A stretch of 64,000 bases of DNA, from the NCBI RefSeq assembly GCF_017948595.1, contig NZ_JAGFBV010000009.1, forward strand, positions 1 through 64,000. The letters run 5' to 3'. The notes beneath the pieces are model-generated. The model searched no databases. It saw only the letters and a list, made by a program, of their open reading frames with translations, and had not been told where the DNA came from. A program made the translations under genes and the position numbers. Positions 7,560 through 16,847 of this stretch are shown piece by piece (position 1 is the stretch's first letter; each line of letters opens with the position of its first letter). Source of the DNA: Flavobacterium geliluteum. Its GTDB lineage: Bacteria; Bacteroidota; Bacteroidia; Flavobacteriales; Flavobacteriaceae.

Positions 7560-8321
7560 CTACACAATTTTCGTAAACGGAATTTCGTCTTTTAATGCTT
7601 TTAAAATAAAATTATCATCCAATCCGTTGACGATCCAGGTTTCTATATTGGCCGCTTTTGCAATTCCGGCCGCTTCAATTTTCGATTGCATTCCGCCTGT
7701 TCCGTGTGATGATTTTGATTCTCCAATTTCTTTTTCTAAAGTTTCTAAATCCTTTACTAATTGTATAGTTTCGGGAATTTTATCATAAATGGAATTTTTC
7801 GTGTAAATGCCATTTGTATTGGTCGCAATGATAAGAATATCAACATTTAAAAGAACCGCCGTTAAAGCAGCTAGTTTGTCATTATCGCCAAACCGAATCT
7901 CATCTGTCGCAACAGTATCGTTTTCATTAATAATTGGAATATAATTATTTTCTACCAAAACATTGATGGTATTGACAATATTTACTTTTGATTGCTCTTT
8001 TTCGAAATCTGAATAAGACAATAAACATTGCGATGTCAACAATCCTAAATCACTGAAATTTTCATGAAAAATCCGCATTAAATGAGGCTGACCAATCGAA
8101 GCCAAAGCTTGTTTCAATGCAATTTCTTTGCCTTTACTTTCGAGTTTTACAAATTGCTTTGCGGCGGCTATAGCTCCAGAACTCACGATTACAAATTCGT
8201 AATCTTTGTTTAAAGCGGCGATTTGCATACCAATATCTTCGATTTTTCCCCGCGAAATATGATTGGTTTCCTTAGTTAAAGTATTGCTTCCTATTTTTAA
8301 TAAAATCCGCTTTTTTCCCAT
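7560..8321 (-). CDS. proB: Glutamate 5-kinase, short form without PUA domain
   Basis: It phosphorylates the gamma-carboxyl of glutamate, the first step of proline synthesis. The protein starts with the amino-acid kinase motif KIGSNTLTKE and contains VSSGAIAAAK (about residues 46-55), INENDTVATDE (about 135-145) and the SSHGTGGMQSK loop (about 209-219). At 253 residues it ends after the kinase domain. The C-terminal PUA domain of the ~367-residue E. coli enzyme is absent, a known natural variant. It lies directly downstream of proA within the arginine operon, so proline and arginine synthesis are co-transcribed. Confidence 0.94.
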   Translation of the reverse strand: MGKKRILLKIGSNTLTKETNHISRGKIEDIGMQIAALNKDYEFVIVSSGAIAAAKQFVKLESKGKEIALKQALASIGQPHLMRIFHENFSDLGLLTSQCLLSYSDFEKEQSKVNIVNTINVLVENNYIPIINENDTVATDEIRFGDNDKLAALTAVLLNVDILIIATNTNGIYTKNSIYDKIPETIQLVKDLETLEKEIGESKSSHGTGGMQSKIEAAGIAKAANIETWIVNGLDDNFILKALKDEIPFTKIV

Positions 8322-8491
8322 TTTTATTATTTTAACTGCAGTTTTTTAACCGCAAGTGCGCAAGGTTTTTTTATAATGTTGTGTTTACAAACGCTAAAGT
8401 TCACAAAGCTATATCATTAAATAAATTCCAAATTTTTAAATTCCAATAATCAAAAATCAGAAATCGTTAATCATCAATCTAAAATCTAAAA

Positions 8492-9685
8492 TTACCTAAT
8501 CTGTCCCTCTCCGTAAACATACCATTTATTGGTAACCAAATGTTGCAAACCAATGGGGCCTCTTTGGTGCAATTTATCGGTGCTTATCGCTAATTCTCCG
8601 CCCAAACCAAACTGTCCGCCGTCTGTAAAACGAGTCGAAGCATTTTGATAAACCGCCGCCGCATCAACAGCTTCCATAAATTCTTGTGCTACTTTATTCT
8701 CTTTTGTGATAATAACAGCCGAATGTCCGCCACAATATTTATTGATTTTTTCGATTGCATGTTCTTCAGAATCAATTGCTCCAATTACAATTTTATAATC
8801 TAAAAATTCTTCATACCAAATATCTTCGTTTTGGAATGTTGTTGTATTTTCAAAGCTTTTTAAAGACTCATCCACAATCACTTCTACCTTCGTCTCAATT
8901 AAAGCTTCGATCAAAATAGCGGCAAAACCTTCAAAATTGGGTAATCTGGAATCAATTAGCACTTTATCAACCGCATTACACGCCGAAATTTTAGACGTTT
9001 TGGCATTTACAATTACTTTCAAAGCCAAATCAGTATCTGCATTTGCATGAACGTAGATAAAATTATTGCCTCGGCCGCTAACAATTACAGGGCAAGTAGC
9101 ATGTTGTTTGACAAATTCGATTAATTTTTCTCCGCCTCTTGGCACAATCAAATCTACTTTTTGAGTCGGTTTTTCTAAAAAAGCCTGGGTTTCGGCACGA
9201 TCAAAATTCAAATATTCTACCCAATCTTTAGCAACGCCATTCTCTTCCAAGGCTTGGTGCCACAAACTCACAATCTTTAAATTGGACTGCAACGCTTCTT
9301 TTCCTCCTTTTAATAGTATTTTATTTCCGGATTTAAAGGCTATTCCACCAGCTTCGATCGTTACATCTGGTCGAGATTCGTAAATAATCAAAATTGTACC
9401 AAAAGCAGCCGTTTTATTAATGACTTTGATGCCATTGTCATGAATAAAATGAAAACGCTCTACTCCAACCGGATCTTCCTGAGAAGCCAATTGATTGAGT
9501 GACAAAATCATTTCATCAACCTTTTTATCATCTACTTTTAAGCGTTCTTCCATAGCCAAATCTGAGCCATCGTAAGCCAGTAAATCTTCCTGATTGGTGA
9601 GAATTATTTGACTCCGCTCCTGCTCGACCAGCTTTGCCATGGTATGCAAAACTAAGTTTCGTTTTTCGATTGATAATGGATTCAT
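8492..9685 (-). CDS. proA: Gamma-glutamyl phosphate reductase
   Basis: This NADPH-dependent enzyme reduces glutamyl-5-phosphate to glutamate-5-semialdehyde in proline synthesis. It has 397 residues, close to the usual ~415. It belongs to the aldehyde dehydrogenase superfamily: ESRPDVTIEAGGIAFKSGN around residues 104-122 is the ProA signature, and the catalytic cysteine is in KISACNAVDK (about residues 232-241). It is encoded between argD and proB. The 170-bp gap to proB contains short degenerate AT-rich repeats and a tcacaaag-type motif also seen near argE and argH. Confidence 0.95.
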   Translation of the reverse strand: MNPLSIEKRNLVLHTMAKLVEQERSQIILTNQEDLLAYDGSDLAMEERLKVDDKKVDEMILSLNQLASQEDPVGVERFHFIHDNGIKVINKTAAFGTILIIYESRPDVTIEAGGIAFKSGNKILLKGGKEALQSNLKIVSLWHQALEENGVAKDWVEYLNFDRAETQAFLEKPTQKVDLIVPRGGEKLIEFVKQHATCPVIVSGRGNNFIYVHANADTDLALKVIVNAKTSKISACNAVDKVLIDSRLPNFEGFAAILIEALIETKVEVIVDESLKSFENTTTFQNEDIWYEEFLDYKIVIGAIDSEEHAIEKINKYCGGHSAVIITKENKVAQEFMEAVDAAAVYQNASTRFTDGGQFGLGGELAISTDKLHQRGPIGLQHLVTNKWYVYGEGQIR

Positions 9686-9692
9686 TTTTTTT

Positions 9693-9740
9693 GTTTAAAT
9701 GGTTAATCGTTAATTCGTTTAATCGATTAACCAGTTAAAC
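9693..9740. repeat. Inverted repeat in the argD-proA spacer
   Basis: The arm gtttaaatggttaatcg (9693-9709) pairs with 9724-9740 with one mismatch. The 72-bp spacer is almost wholly built of variants of the units gtttaa and ggttaatcg and their complements. Confidence 0.65.
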
Positions 9741-9757
9741 GATTAAATAAATTAACA

Positions 9758-10891
9758 TTATAGCTCTTCCAAACTTTCTTTTAAAGCTACAATAAAGGTA
9801 TCAATATCTGCTTTTTTTACTGTTAATGGTGGTAAAATTCTCAAGAGATTTTTATTGCTGGCACTTCCTGTAAAAATATGTTTCTCCATAATTAGTTTTT
9901 TTCTCAAGGCGCTTACATCAAAATCAAATTCAACTCCGAGCATCAAACCTTTACCTTTTACTTGTTTGATTCCAGGCACTTGTTTGATTTGTTCTGAAAA
10001 ATAAGCCGAAACTTCGTTTACATTGTCTTGTAGTTTCAATTTTTCCATGACATCCAGAACCGCAATTCCAGCTGCACAAGACAAATGGCTTCCGCCGAAG
10101 GTTGTTCCTAATAAACCGAAACTTGCCTCGAATTTTGGAGAAATCAAAATTCCTCCCACCGGAAAACCATTCCCCATTCCTTTCGCAACCGAGATAATAT
10201 CAGCATTGATTCCGTGATGCTGGAAAGCGAAAAACTTTCCGCTTCTTCCGTAGCCTGATTGTACTTCATCCAAAATCAAAACAACATCGTGTTTTTTACA
10301 TGCTTTTTCCAAAGCTTGAAAAAATTCTGTTGTTCCCTGATCTAAACCTCCAACGCCCTGAATTCCTTCGATAATTACAGCAGAAACATCCCCTTTTGCA
10401 AGTTCTGCTTCGACTAATTCGATTTGGTTAAGAGGTAAAAAAGTCACAACTTGCTGTGCATTAATTGGGGCTACAATTTTTTTATTGTCTGTAACCGCAA
10501 CGGCGGCAGAAGTTCTTCCGTGGAAAGAATTATCAAAAGCGATAATTCTCGATTTCCCGTTATGGAAAGAGGCTAATTTCAAGGCATTTTCATTCGCTTC
10601 AGCACCAGAACTGCACAAAAACAACTCATAATCTTCTAAACCCGAAAGCTTGCCTAATTTCTGCGCCAATTCAACCTGCAAAGGATTCTGAATCGCATTC
10701 GAATAAAATCCTAAATGATCTAATTGATTTTTTAATTTTTCTACATAATCAGGTTGCGTATGGCCAATCGAAATCACACCATGTCCGCTATATAAGTCTA
10801 AATATTCCACTCCGTTAATGTCTGTAATCGTGCAATCTATTGCTTTTACAGGCGTTATATCATATAATGGGTAAACGTTGAATAAATTCAT
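9758..10891 (-). CDS. argD: Acetylornithine/succinylornithine aminotransferase family
   Basis: This PLP-dependent class III aminotransferase converts N-acylglutamate semialdehyde to N-acyl-ornithine, using glutamate as amino donor. The protein is 377 residues long. Recognisable parts are SGAEANENALKLA (about residues 94-106), the PLP aspartate in LILDEVQSGYGRSG (about 206-219) and the Schiff-base lysine in ISVAKGMGNG (about 234-243). A true ornithine aminotransferase cannot be excluded from motifs alone, but the position between argC and proA in an arginine operon favours ArgD. Confidence 0.93.
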   Translation of the reverse strand: MNLFNVYPLYDITPVKAIDCTITDINGVEYLDLYSGHGVISIGHTQPDYVEKLKNQLDHLGFYSNAIQNPLQVELAQKLGKLSGLEDYELFLCSSGAEANENALKLASFHNGKSRIIAFDNSFHGRTSAAVAVTDNKKIVAPINAQQVVTFLPLNQIELVEAELAKGDVSAVIIEGIQGVGGLDQGTTEFFQALEKACKKHDVVLILDEVQSGYGRSGKFFAFQHHGINADIISVAKGMGNGFPVGGILISPKFEASFGLLGTTFGGSHLSCAAGIAVLDVMEKLKLQDNVNEVSAYFSEQIKQVPGIKQVKGKGLMLGVEFDFDVSALRKKLIMEKHIFTGSASNKNLLRILPPLTVKKADIDTFIVALKESLEEL

Positions 10892-10907
10892 CTTGTTTTT
10901 TGTTTAT

Positions 10908-11046
10908 TTTGTTTCAGGTTTCATGTTTCAAGTTATACACAACGTAAAACTTGGAACTTTAAACTTGAAACTATTGTTAAGCTTCCTGTTTCTTGTTTCA
11001 TGTTACCTACAGAAAGTGGAACCTGAAACTTTAAACCTGAAACAAA
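10908..11046. repeat. Inverted repeat in the argC-argD spacer
   Basis: The 14-bp arms tttgtttcaggttt (10908-10921) and aaacctgaaacaaa (11033-11046) are perfectly complementary. The space between holds further variants such as gtttcatgtttcaag and cttgaaac, so the whole 161-bp spacer is a family of one degenerate unit in both orientations. Confidence 0.7.
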
Positions 11047-11052
11047 TTTTTC

Positions 11053-12030
11053 CTAAAATCCGCTTGGTTTCAAATGTAAACCTGTGGTTTCTTCTAGTCC
11101 GAACATTAAATTCATGTTTTGAATCGCTTGTCCCGAAGCACCTTTGGTTAAGTTATCAATGATTGAAGTGATTAAAATCCGGTTCCCTTTTTTTAATAAA
11201 CTGATGATACATTTGTTGGTTTGAACGACTTGTTTCATGTTGATGTTTGTCGTTGTAACGGTTACAAAAGGCTCACTTTTATAGTAATCTTCGTATTTGG
11301 CAACCAAATCTTCTAAACTTTCATCAGAAGTCGTATACAAAGTCGCGAAAATTCCTCGAGTAAAATCTCCTCTATTCGGAACAAAAATCAGTTCGTCTGA
11401 AAAATCTGCTTGCAATTGATTCACACTTTGGTAGATTTCTCCCAAATGTTGGTGTTCAAAAGCTTTGTAATGCGACATGTTATTGTTTCTCCAGCTAAAA
11501 TGCGAGGTTTCGGCAAGACTTACACCAGCACCCGTACTTCCAGTAGTCGCATTAATATGAACGTCATTTTTTAGCAAGTTATTTTTAGCCAAAGGCAATA
11601 AAGCCAACTGAATCGCCGTAGCAAAACAACCCGGATTTGCAATGCAATTTGCTTTTTTTATAGCCTTTTTATTCAATTCAGGTAAGCCGTAAACGAATTC
11701 TTTTCCTTCGAAATGAGCATCTTTGGTCAATCTGAAGTCATTTCCTAAATCGATGATTTTAGTGTGACTCGCAAATTGATTTTCTTTCAAAAAAGAAATC
11801 GATTTTCCGTGACCCAAACATAAAAAAACCACATTTACATTGGGATTAATAGTATCTGTAAAATTCATTTCGATATCCCCCATCAAATCGTGATGCGCCA
11901 CAGAAAGTGGTTTCCCCGAATTGGTCGTACTGTAAACAAAATCGATGTTTACATGGGGATGATACATTAATATTCTGATGAGTTCTCCGGCTGTGTAGCC
12001 AGACCCACCAATTATTCCGATATTAATCAT
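11053..12030 (-). CDS. argC: N-acetyl-gamma-glutamyl-phosphate reductase
   Basis: It reduces N-acylglutamyl phosphate to the semialdehyde with NADPH. The protein has 325 residues and an N-terminal Rossmann motif GIIGGSGYTAGELIR (about residues 5-19). The catalytic cysteine is in NPGCFATA (about residues 132-139). Its start overlaps the end of argG by 8 bp, which points to translational coupling between the two. Confidence 0.95.
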   Translation of the reverse strand: MINIGIIGGSGYTAGELIRILMYHPHVNIDFVYSTTNSGKPLSVAHHDLMGDIEMNFTDTINPNVNVVFLCLGHGKSISFLKENQFASHTKIIDLGNDFRLTKDAHFEGKEFVYGLPELNKKAIKKANCIANPGCFATAIQLALLPLAKNNLLKNDVHINATTGSTGAGVSLAETSHFSWRNNNMSHYKAFEHQHLGEIYQSVNQLQADFSDELIFVPNRGDFTRGIFATLYTTSDESLEDLVAKYEDYYKSEPFVTVTTTNINMKQVVQTNKCIISLLKKGNRILITSIIDNLTKGASGQAIQNMNLMFGLEETTGLHLKPSGF

Positions 12031-13216
12031 GGTTTAAATGATTTACAGATGAAAATATATTTTGTGCATTTCCTAAAATCTTAATAAATCCTTTGGCATC
12101 ATTAGACGTCCAAGCATTGTTCATCTCACCGTATTGTCCAAAACCTGTATTCATCAAATCATTATCAGATTCAATTCCGTCAAGCGAAAAATGATATGGT
12201 TTTAGTGAAACGGTTACAACTCCATTTACAGTTGCCTGCGTGTCTTGCAAAAATGTTTCGATGTTACGCATTACAGGATCTAAAAACTGACCTTCGTGAA
12301 ATAACATTCCGTACCAGTTTCCTAATTGCTCTTTCCAGTATTGCTGCCATTTACCCAATGTATGTTTCTCTAATAAATGGTGTGCTTTGATAATAATTAA
12401 AGGAGCAGCAGCCTCAAAACCAACTCTTCCTTTAATTCCGATAATGGTATCACCTACGTGAATGTCACGCCCGATTGCGTAAGCGTTTGCCAGTTTTTCA
12501 AGCGCAACAATATTGTTTGAAGGTTTGTCGATGGTACCATTTATACCTACCAATTCTCCTTTTTCAAAATGCAAAGTCACTTTTTCTTCGCCTTCTTTTT
12601 GCAATTGCGAAGGATATGCTTCACTTGGCAACGGTTTACCCGACGTCAAAGTCTCTTTTCCTCCAACACTGGTTCCCCAAAGTCCTTTATTGATAGAATA
12701 TTGTGCTTTCTCCCAAGAATAATGTACTCCGTTTTGAGCCAAATAATCTACTTCTTCCTGTCTCGAGAGTTTCAAATCTCTAATTGGGGTGATAATTTCA
12801 ATTTCGGGAGCAATAGTTTGGAAAATCAAGTCAAAACGAATTTGATCATTTCCTGCGCCTGTGCTTCCGTGCGCGATAGCGCTTGCACCCACTTTTTTGG
12901 CATATTTTATAGCTTCAATAGCCTGAAAAACACGCTCAGCACTAACTGATAAAGGATACGTATTGTTTTTTAATACGTTTCCGAAAATCAAATATTTTAT
13001 CGCTTTGTCATAATATTTATCTACAATGGTTAAGTTAGCGTGTTGCGCGCTTCCTAATTCGTAGGCTCTTTTTTCAATTGCTGATAATTCTTCAGCATCA
13101 AATCCTCCTGTATCTACTAGTACGGTATGCACTTCGTATCCTTTTTCGTTTTTTAAATATTTCAAACAATACGAGGTATCCAATCCTCCACTATAAGCTA
13201 ATACAACTTTTTTCAT
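12023..13216 (-). CDS. argG: Argininosuccinate synthase
   Basis: It joins citrulline and aspartate with ATP hydrolysis to form argininosuccinate. It has 397 residues, the normal length. The N-terminal PP-loop AYSGGLDTSYCL (about residues 8-19) is the ATP pyrophosphatase signature, and GSTGAGNDQIRFD (about 117-129) is the conserved citrulline/aspartate site. If deacylation occurs at the citrulline level, ArgE must act before this enzyme. It follows the GNAT gene by 65 bp and overlaps argC. Confidence 0.96.
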   Translation of the reverse strand: MKKVVLAYSGGLDTSYCLKYLKNEKGYEVHTVLVDTGGFDAEELSAIEKRAYELGSAQHANLTIVDKYYDKAIKYLIFGNVLKNNTYPLSVSAERVFQAIEAIKYAKKVGASAIAHGSTGAGNDQIRFDLIFQTIAPEIEIITPIRDLKLSRQEEVDYLAQNGVHYSWEKAQYSINKGLWGTSVGGKETLTSGKPLPSEAYPSQLQKEGEEKVTLHFEKGELVGINGTIDKPSNNIVALEKLANAYAIGRDIHVGDTIIGIKGRVGFEAAAPLIIIKAHHLLEKHTLGKWQQYWKEQLGNWYGMLFHEGQFLDPVMRNIETFLQDTQATVNGVVTVSLKPYHFSLDGIESDNDLMNTGFGQYGEMNNAWTSNDAKGFIKILGNAQNIFSSVNHLNHD

Positions 13217-13281
13217 TTTTTATAATTTAGGCCAATACTTTCGTATTCAGCAAGTTTGAGATTTCGTTTTAATTAATATTC

Positions 13282-13923
13282 TTAGGATAAAAAACCGAAA
13301 GACAGCATTTTATTCAAAAATAAAGATTGCTTAATTTTTTTCAATCTTTTCAAAACAGCTTCATTAAAAGGATGTCTTGGCGGATCTTTTTGTTTTTCTT
13401 TAGGATCGTACAACATTCCAGTACATAGACACATTTTATTCTCTTTGCTTTTTAGAATTTCATAATTCGTACAGGTTTTACAGCCTGACCAAAAACTCGG
13501 ATCTGTGGTAAGCTCTGAGAATGGCACAGGTTTATAACCTAAATCAGAGTTGATTTTCATGACAGCCAAACCGGTTGTAATACCAAATATCTTGGCATCT
13601 GGATATCTTTTTAGTGAATAATCAAACACTTTTGACTTGATTTTTTTGGCTAAACCTAAGCTTCGGTAATCCGGATGCACAATTAAGCCGGAATGTGCCA
13701 CGAATTTTCCGTGTTGCCAACTTTCGATATAACAAAAACCTGCAAATTTTCCGTCTGCCAAAGCAATCATCGCATCACCGCTCGACATTTTTTTCTGAAT
13801 GTATTCAGGAGTCCTTTTAGCAATCCCCGTACCTCTTAATAAGGCCGATGATTCTATCGTGTCGCAAATTTCTTGCGCAAATTTGAAGTGTTCTTCCTGA
13901 GTAACAACAATAGAGATTTTCAT
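13282..13923 (-). CDS. GNAT-family acyltransferase with C-terminal cysteine cluster; candidate first enzyme of the arg pathway
   Basis: This 213-residue protein is the first full gene of the arginine operon. The central part is a GNAT fold: the acyl-CoA binding segment IVHPDYRSLGLAKKIK is at about residues 81-96. The C-terminal third is unusual, with four cysteines spaced as CxxC (148 and 151) and CxC (165 and 167), then a basic tail. This could be a metal site or redox switch. No argA, argJ or argO homologue is otherwise visible in the operon. Because the pathway needs an N-acylglutamate synthase and acyltransferases of the GNAT fold do this in other bacteria, this gene is the natural candidate. 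That role is inference from position. Confidence 0.75.
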   Translation of the reverse strand: MKISIVVTQEEHFKFAQEICDTIESSALLRGTGIAKRTPEYIQKKMSSGDAMIALADGKFAGFCYIESWQHGKFVAHSGLIVHPDYRSLGLAKKIKSKVFDYSLKRYPDAKIFGITTGLAVMKINSDLGYKPVPFSELTTDPSFWSGCKTCTNYEILKSKENKMCLCTGMLYDPKEKQKDPPRHPFNEAVLKRLKKIKQSLFLNKMLSFGFLS

Positions 13924-14158
13924 TTCAATAGTTGAAGTTAGAGTTATAAATTAAAGCATTTTGTTGAGTTTGAAATCTGAAAACCAATACAATAAAAATA
14001 GACAAGACAGAAGTAACTTTCTTAAAATCAAATAGTTGATTTAAAAAATTAAGAACACAATATGTACTTTTAGGATAGGTTTGCCCAATGGACAAATGAT
14101 GTGATTTCAAAATGAAAAATGAATATAAATAAATACGCGGCGAAAAACTCTGTGAATA

Positions 14159-14245
14159 CTATAGAGATAGCATCCGTACTTCGGGAGAAGTAGCAGGTGA
14201 GTTTGTCCGTGACAAAGAAGTTGTATGTAAACTTATTTTATTCAT
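14159..14245 (-). CDS. Putative 28-residue leader peptide of the arginine operon, on a near-leaderless transcript
   Basis: An ATG at 14243-14245 lies only 5 nt beyond the TAttTTTG promoter box and opens a 28-codon frame ending at TAG (14159-14161). The peptide begins MNKISLHTTS and ends SPEVRMLSL. The region is more GC-rich than its surroundings and contains a tight hairpin (tacttc / gaagta, loop tccc). It has only two arginine codons, so a classical arginine attenuator is not obvious. The 235 nt between its stop and the GNAT start contain no other convincing gene. A 61-codon frame there (13925-14110) looks like chance. Transcription and translation are inferred from the sequence. Confidence 0.5.
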   Translation of the reverse strand: MNKISLHTTSLSRTNSPATSPEVRMLSL

Positions 14246-14250
14246 CGGTG

Positions 14251-14284
14251 CAAAAATACACTATTTTTTTATTCGTAAAACAAA
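14251..14284 (-). promoter_or_regulatory. Promoter of the arginine/proline operon
   Basis: Read on the minus strand, TTTG (14284-14281) is followed 22 bp later by TATTTTTG (14258-14251), matching the Bacteroidetes -33 and -7 elements. It faces the leader peptide and GNAT gene, and gives a leader of about 320 nt before the first full gene. Confidence 0.6.
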
Positions 14285-14331
14285 TTTTTAAAATTCTAAC
14301 ATATTTTTATCATATTGTGATTTTTGATCAC

Positions 14332-14368
14332 AAAAAAACCCGATAGTAATCATTAACTATCGGGTTTT
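14332..14368 (-). terminator. Intrinsic terminator of the M1 peptidase gene
   Basis: The 13-bp stem aaaacccgatagt / actatcgggtttt has an 8-nt loop and a T-run on the minus strand. It lies 24 bp after the stop of the peptidase gene and just upstream of the arginine operon promoter. Confidence 0.85.
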
Positions 14369-14391
14369 CAGAATTTTATTATTTTAAAAAA

Positions 14392-16662
14392 TTACTTTTT
14401 AGTAAACGGAATCACCTGCCCATTATCTAAAATAATCATATCAAAACCTGTTTTAGCTTCATTAAATTTAAATTTTAGCCCCGCACGTTTCGATTCAAAA
14501 CTATCTTTTTCGCCTGCTATTGGCTCTAAAGTAAACTTTGGATAATTGGTAATTTCGGCATTCAAAGTGCTATTTTTCTCTGTAAGCTCGATTGTTAAAG
14601 GTGCTGTTGGTGTAGAAAAAAGACCTAAATATCCGTCTAAAACAATGTCTTTTTCTACTTTCCCTGTTCCTGTTGTCCAAACATTATTACTTTCGTTATA
14701 ATCCGGAAAAACGTGATCTGGATCTAATGTTATGCTCTCTATTTCTTCTGTAGAATTATGCTTGAAAGACCAGTCTTTGTTACGTTGCCATATTTCGACC
14801 GGCAATTTAACTCTTTGTACTTTTCCGCTTTTTGTTTTCACATCCAAAACAATTGGCATAGGCATTTTATCAAAATTTTCAACTGTAATGATAACGCCTT
14901 TGGCAGGATCATTTTTTACATATTTGACAGAATTGATGCCTTGGTCAAAACGCCAGTTATTTACGAACCAGCTTCTCCAGAACCAACTTAAATCTTCTCC
15001 AGCAACATTTTCGATAGTTCTAAAAAAATCATCAGGAGTTGGATGCTTGTACGCCCAACGCTCTATATAAGTACGCAATGCTTTATCAAAACGTTCCTCT
15101 CCCAAAACTTGCTCTCTCAAAATTACCAATCCTGCGCCAGGCTTTGCATAACATAAAACGCCAATATTGGCTTCTTTCATATTATCTGGCGAACTCATAA
15201 TTGTTTCTAATTTTGGACTCGTAAAATATTCTGCCTCTTGATGTAAATTAGCCGCTGGCTGTTTGTACTCACCATTATTAAAGTCATAAGAGCTTACAGA
15301 ATTGATAAAAGTGTTAAAACCTTCATCCATCCAAGCAAATAAACGCTCGTTTGACCCCACAATCATCGGGAACCAAATATGTCCAAACTCGTGATCGGTT
15401 ACTCCCCATAAATCATCTCCTTTAGCCTTCCATCCGCAGAAAACAATTCCAGGATATTCCATACCACCTTCGTTTCCTGCCACGTTTGTAGCTGCTGGAT
15501 AAGGATATTCAAACCATCTTTTAGAATAATTTTCGATAGATGCTTTGGTGTATTCTGTAGAACGACCCCAAGCCTCATTACCGGAACTTTCTACAGGATA
15601 AGCAGACAATGCCAACGCTTTTTTGCCACTTGGCAAGTTAATTTTTGCTCCGTCTAAAATGAAAGCCGGAGAAGATGCCCAAGAAAAATCACGAGCATTT
15701 TTTATCTGATAATGCCACGTTTTTTCAGCGGTTGCATTTGTATTTGCTGTTGCGGCCACTTCATCAGCAGAGCGAATAACAATCGTTTTGTCACTTTGCT
15801 TTGCATCATTGTATTTTTTTAGCTGTTCTGCCGAAAAAACCTGAGAACCGTTGATCAACTCACCAGAACCTACCACATAATGATTGGCCGGCGCTGTAAT
15901 TTTTACATCAAAATCACCGTATTCTAAGTAAAACTCAGAAGCTCCCAAATACGGATTTGTGTTCCAGCCTCGTACATCATCGTACACACACATACGCGGG
16001 TACCATTGTGCGATTGTAAAAATCTTTCCGTTTTTGGTTTCTAAAACTCCCATTCTATCCGATCCTTCAAACGGAGCGATAAAAGAGAATTCTATTTTAA
16101 TTTTTACAGAACCTCCTTTAGAAGCCAATTCTCCTGGAAGAAAAATTTGCATTCTGGTGTCGGTCACAATATATTTTGCCTCTACCTCTGTCTTTGTTTT
16201 TCCACCAGAAATAACTTTAACCGATTTGATTTTATTTCCGCCATCAAAAACCTGACCCTGAGCACCATTACGACTTCCTGTCAAGGGCAAAATTGCATTT
16301 CCCCTTGAATCTGATTTGAATAAATTTTGGTCCAAATTCAACCAAACAAACGATAATTTATCAGGACTATTATTAGTATAAGTAATTTCATCGGTACCAA
16401 TAATTTCATTGGTAGCATTGTTCAACTTTACCGTTATCGCATAATCGGCTCTGTTTTGCCAATACTCAACACCTGGCTGACCACTTGCAGAACGAGTTGG
16501 TGTGCCATTTTTTGTGTAAAAATGAGGTGCAAACGCATCATGATAATCATAGTTATTAACCGGAGTCGCGGCTCCTGTAGATGGGGTTTGTTGCGCCCAA
16601 ACAGAAGACATTCCAGCAAACAAAGCCATCGTTAAAAAGGCTTTTAAGGTTTGTTTTTTCAT
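14392..16662 (-). CDS. Exported M1-family metallopeptidase
   Basis: This is a 756-residue protein with a signal peptide (cleavage near residue 24 after VWAQ), so it acts in the periplasm or at the surface. The zinc site HEFGH followed after an 18-residue interval by DEGFN matches the gluzincin pattern HExxH...E. The upstream GGMEYPG stands in place of the usual GAMEN exopeptidase motif. An N-terminal beta-sandwich domain of aminopeptidase-N type precedes the catalytic domain. The C-terminal part, about 180 residues, is beta-rich and not clearly assigned. It is probably a broad aminopeptidase; the substrate is unknown. It has its own terminator and shares a divergent promoter region with the epimerase-like gene. 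Confidence 0.9.
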   Translation of the reverse strand: MKKQTLKAFLTMALFAGMSSVWAQQTPSTGAATPVNNYDYHDAFAPHFYTKNGTPTRSASGQPGVEYWQNRADYAITVKLNNATNEIIGTDEITYTNNSPDKLSFVWLNLDQNLFKSDSRGNAILPLTGSRNGAQGQVFDGGNKIKSVKVISGGKTKTEVEAKYIVTDTRMQIFLPGELASKGGSVKIKIEFSFIAPFEGSDRMGVLETKNGKIFTIAQWYPRMCVYDDVRGWNTNPYLGASEFYLEYGDFDVKITAPANHYVVGSGELINGSQVFSAEQLKKYNDAKQSDKTIVIRSADEVAATANTNATAEKTWHYQIKNARDFSWASSPAFILDGAKINLPSGKKALALSAYPVESSGNEAWGRSTEYTKASIENYSKRWFEYPYPAATNVAGNEGGMEYPGIVFCGWKAKGDDLWGVTDHEFGHIWFPMIVGSNERLFAWMDEGFNTFINSVSSYDFNNGEYKQPAANLHQEAEYFTSPKLETIMSSPDNMKEANIGVLCYAKPGAGLVILREQVLGEERFDKALRTYIERWAYKHPTPDDFFRTIENVAGEDLSWFWRSWFVNNWRFDQGINSVKYVKNDPAKGVIITVENFDKMPMPIVLDVKTKSGKVQRVKLPVEIWQRNKDWSFKHNSTEEIESITLDPDHVFPDYNESNNVWTTGTGKVEKDIVLDGYLGLFSTPTAPLTIELTEKNSTLNAEITNYPKFTLEPIAGEKDSFESKRAGLKFKFNEAKTGFDMIILDNGQVIPFTKK

Positions 16663-16847
16663 ACTTTTTAGCTATTTATCTAGCAAATTAATGAAAAAAA
16701 AAGGTATTTATATAGAAAAATTAAAGCGTAAATTTATTTTCGAATAAAATTTATGAAATTAATAATTTGAAAGTTTTTTTTAGAAAAGATAAAATTTATC
16801 AAATATATTTACAATGTAAAAAACTAATCCTTTTCAATCGTAAAATT

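Noticed and set aside
13925..14110. A 61-codon minus-strand frame ending directly before the GNAT gene
   Set aside because: It has no promoter of its own, its composition is that of AT-rich leader sequence, and it reads through the untranslated part of the operon leader. A coding role is possible but unsupported.
14113..14260. Plus-strand frames through the arginine leader that look protein-like
   Set aside because: They lie antisense to the leader peptide, lack a promoter, and owe their appearance to the higher GC of this short region.
16767..16847. N-terminal extension of the aldose-1-epimerase-like protein
   Set aside because: It starts at a TTG, is lysine- and phenylalanine-rich with no family similarity, and the normal N-terminus begins at 16848.
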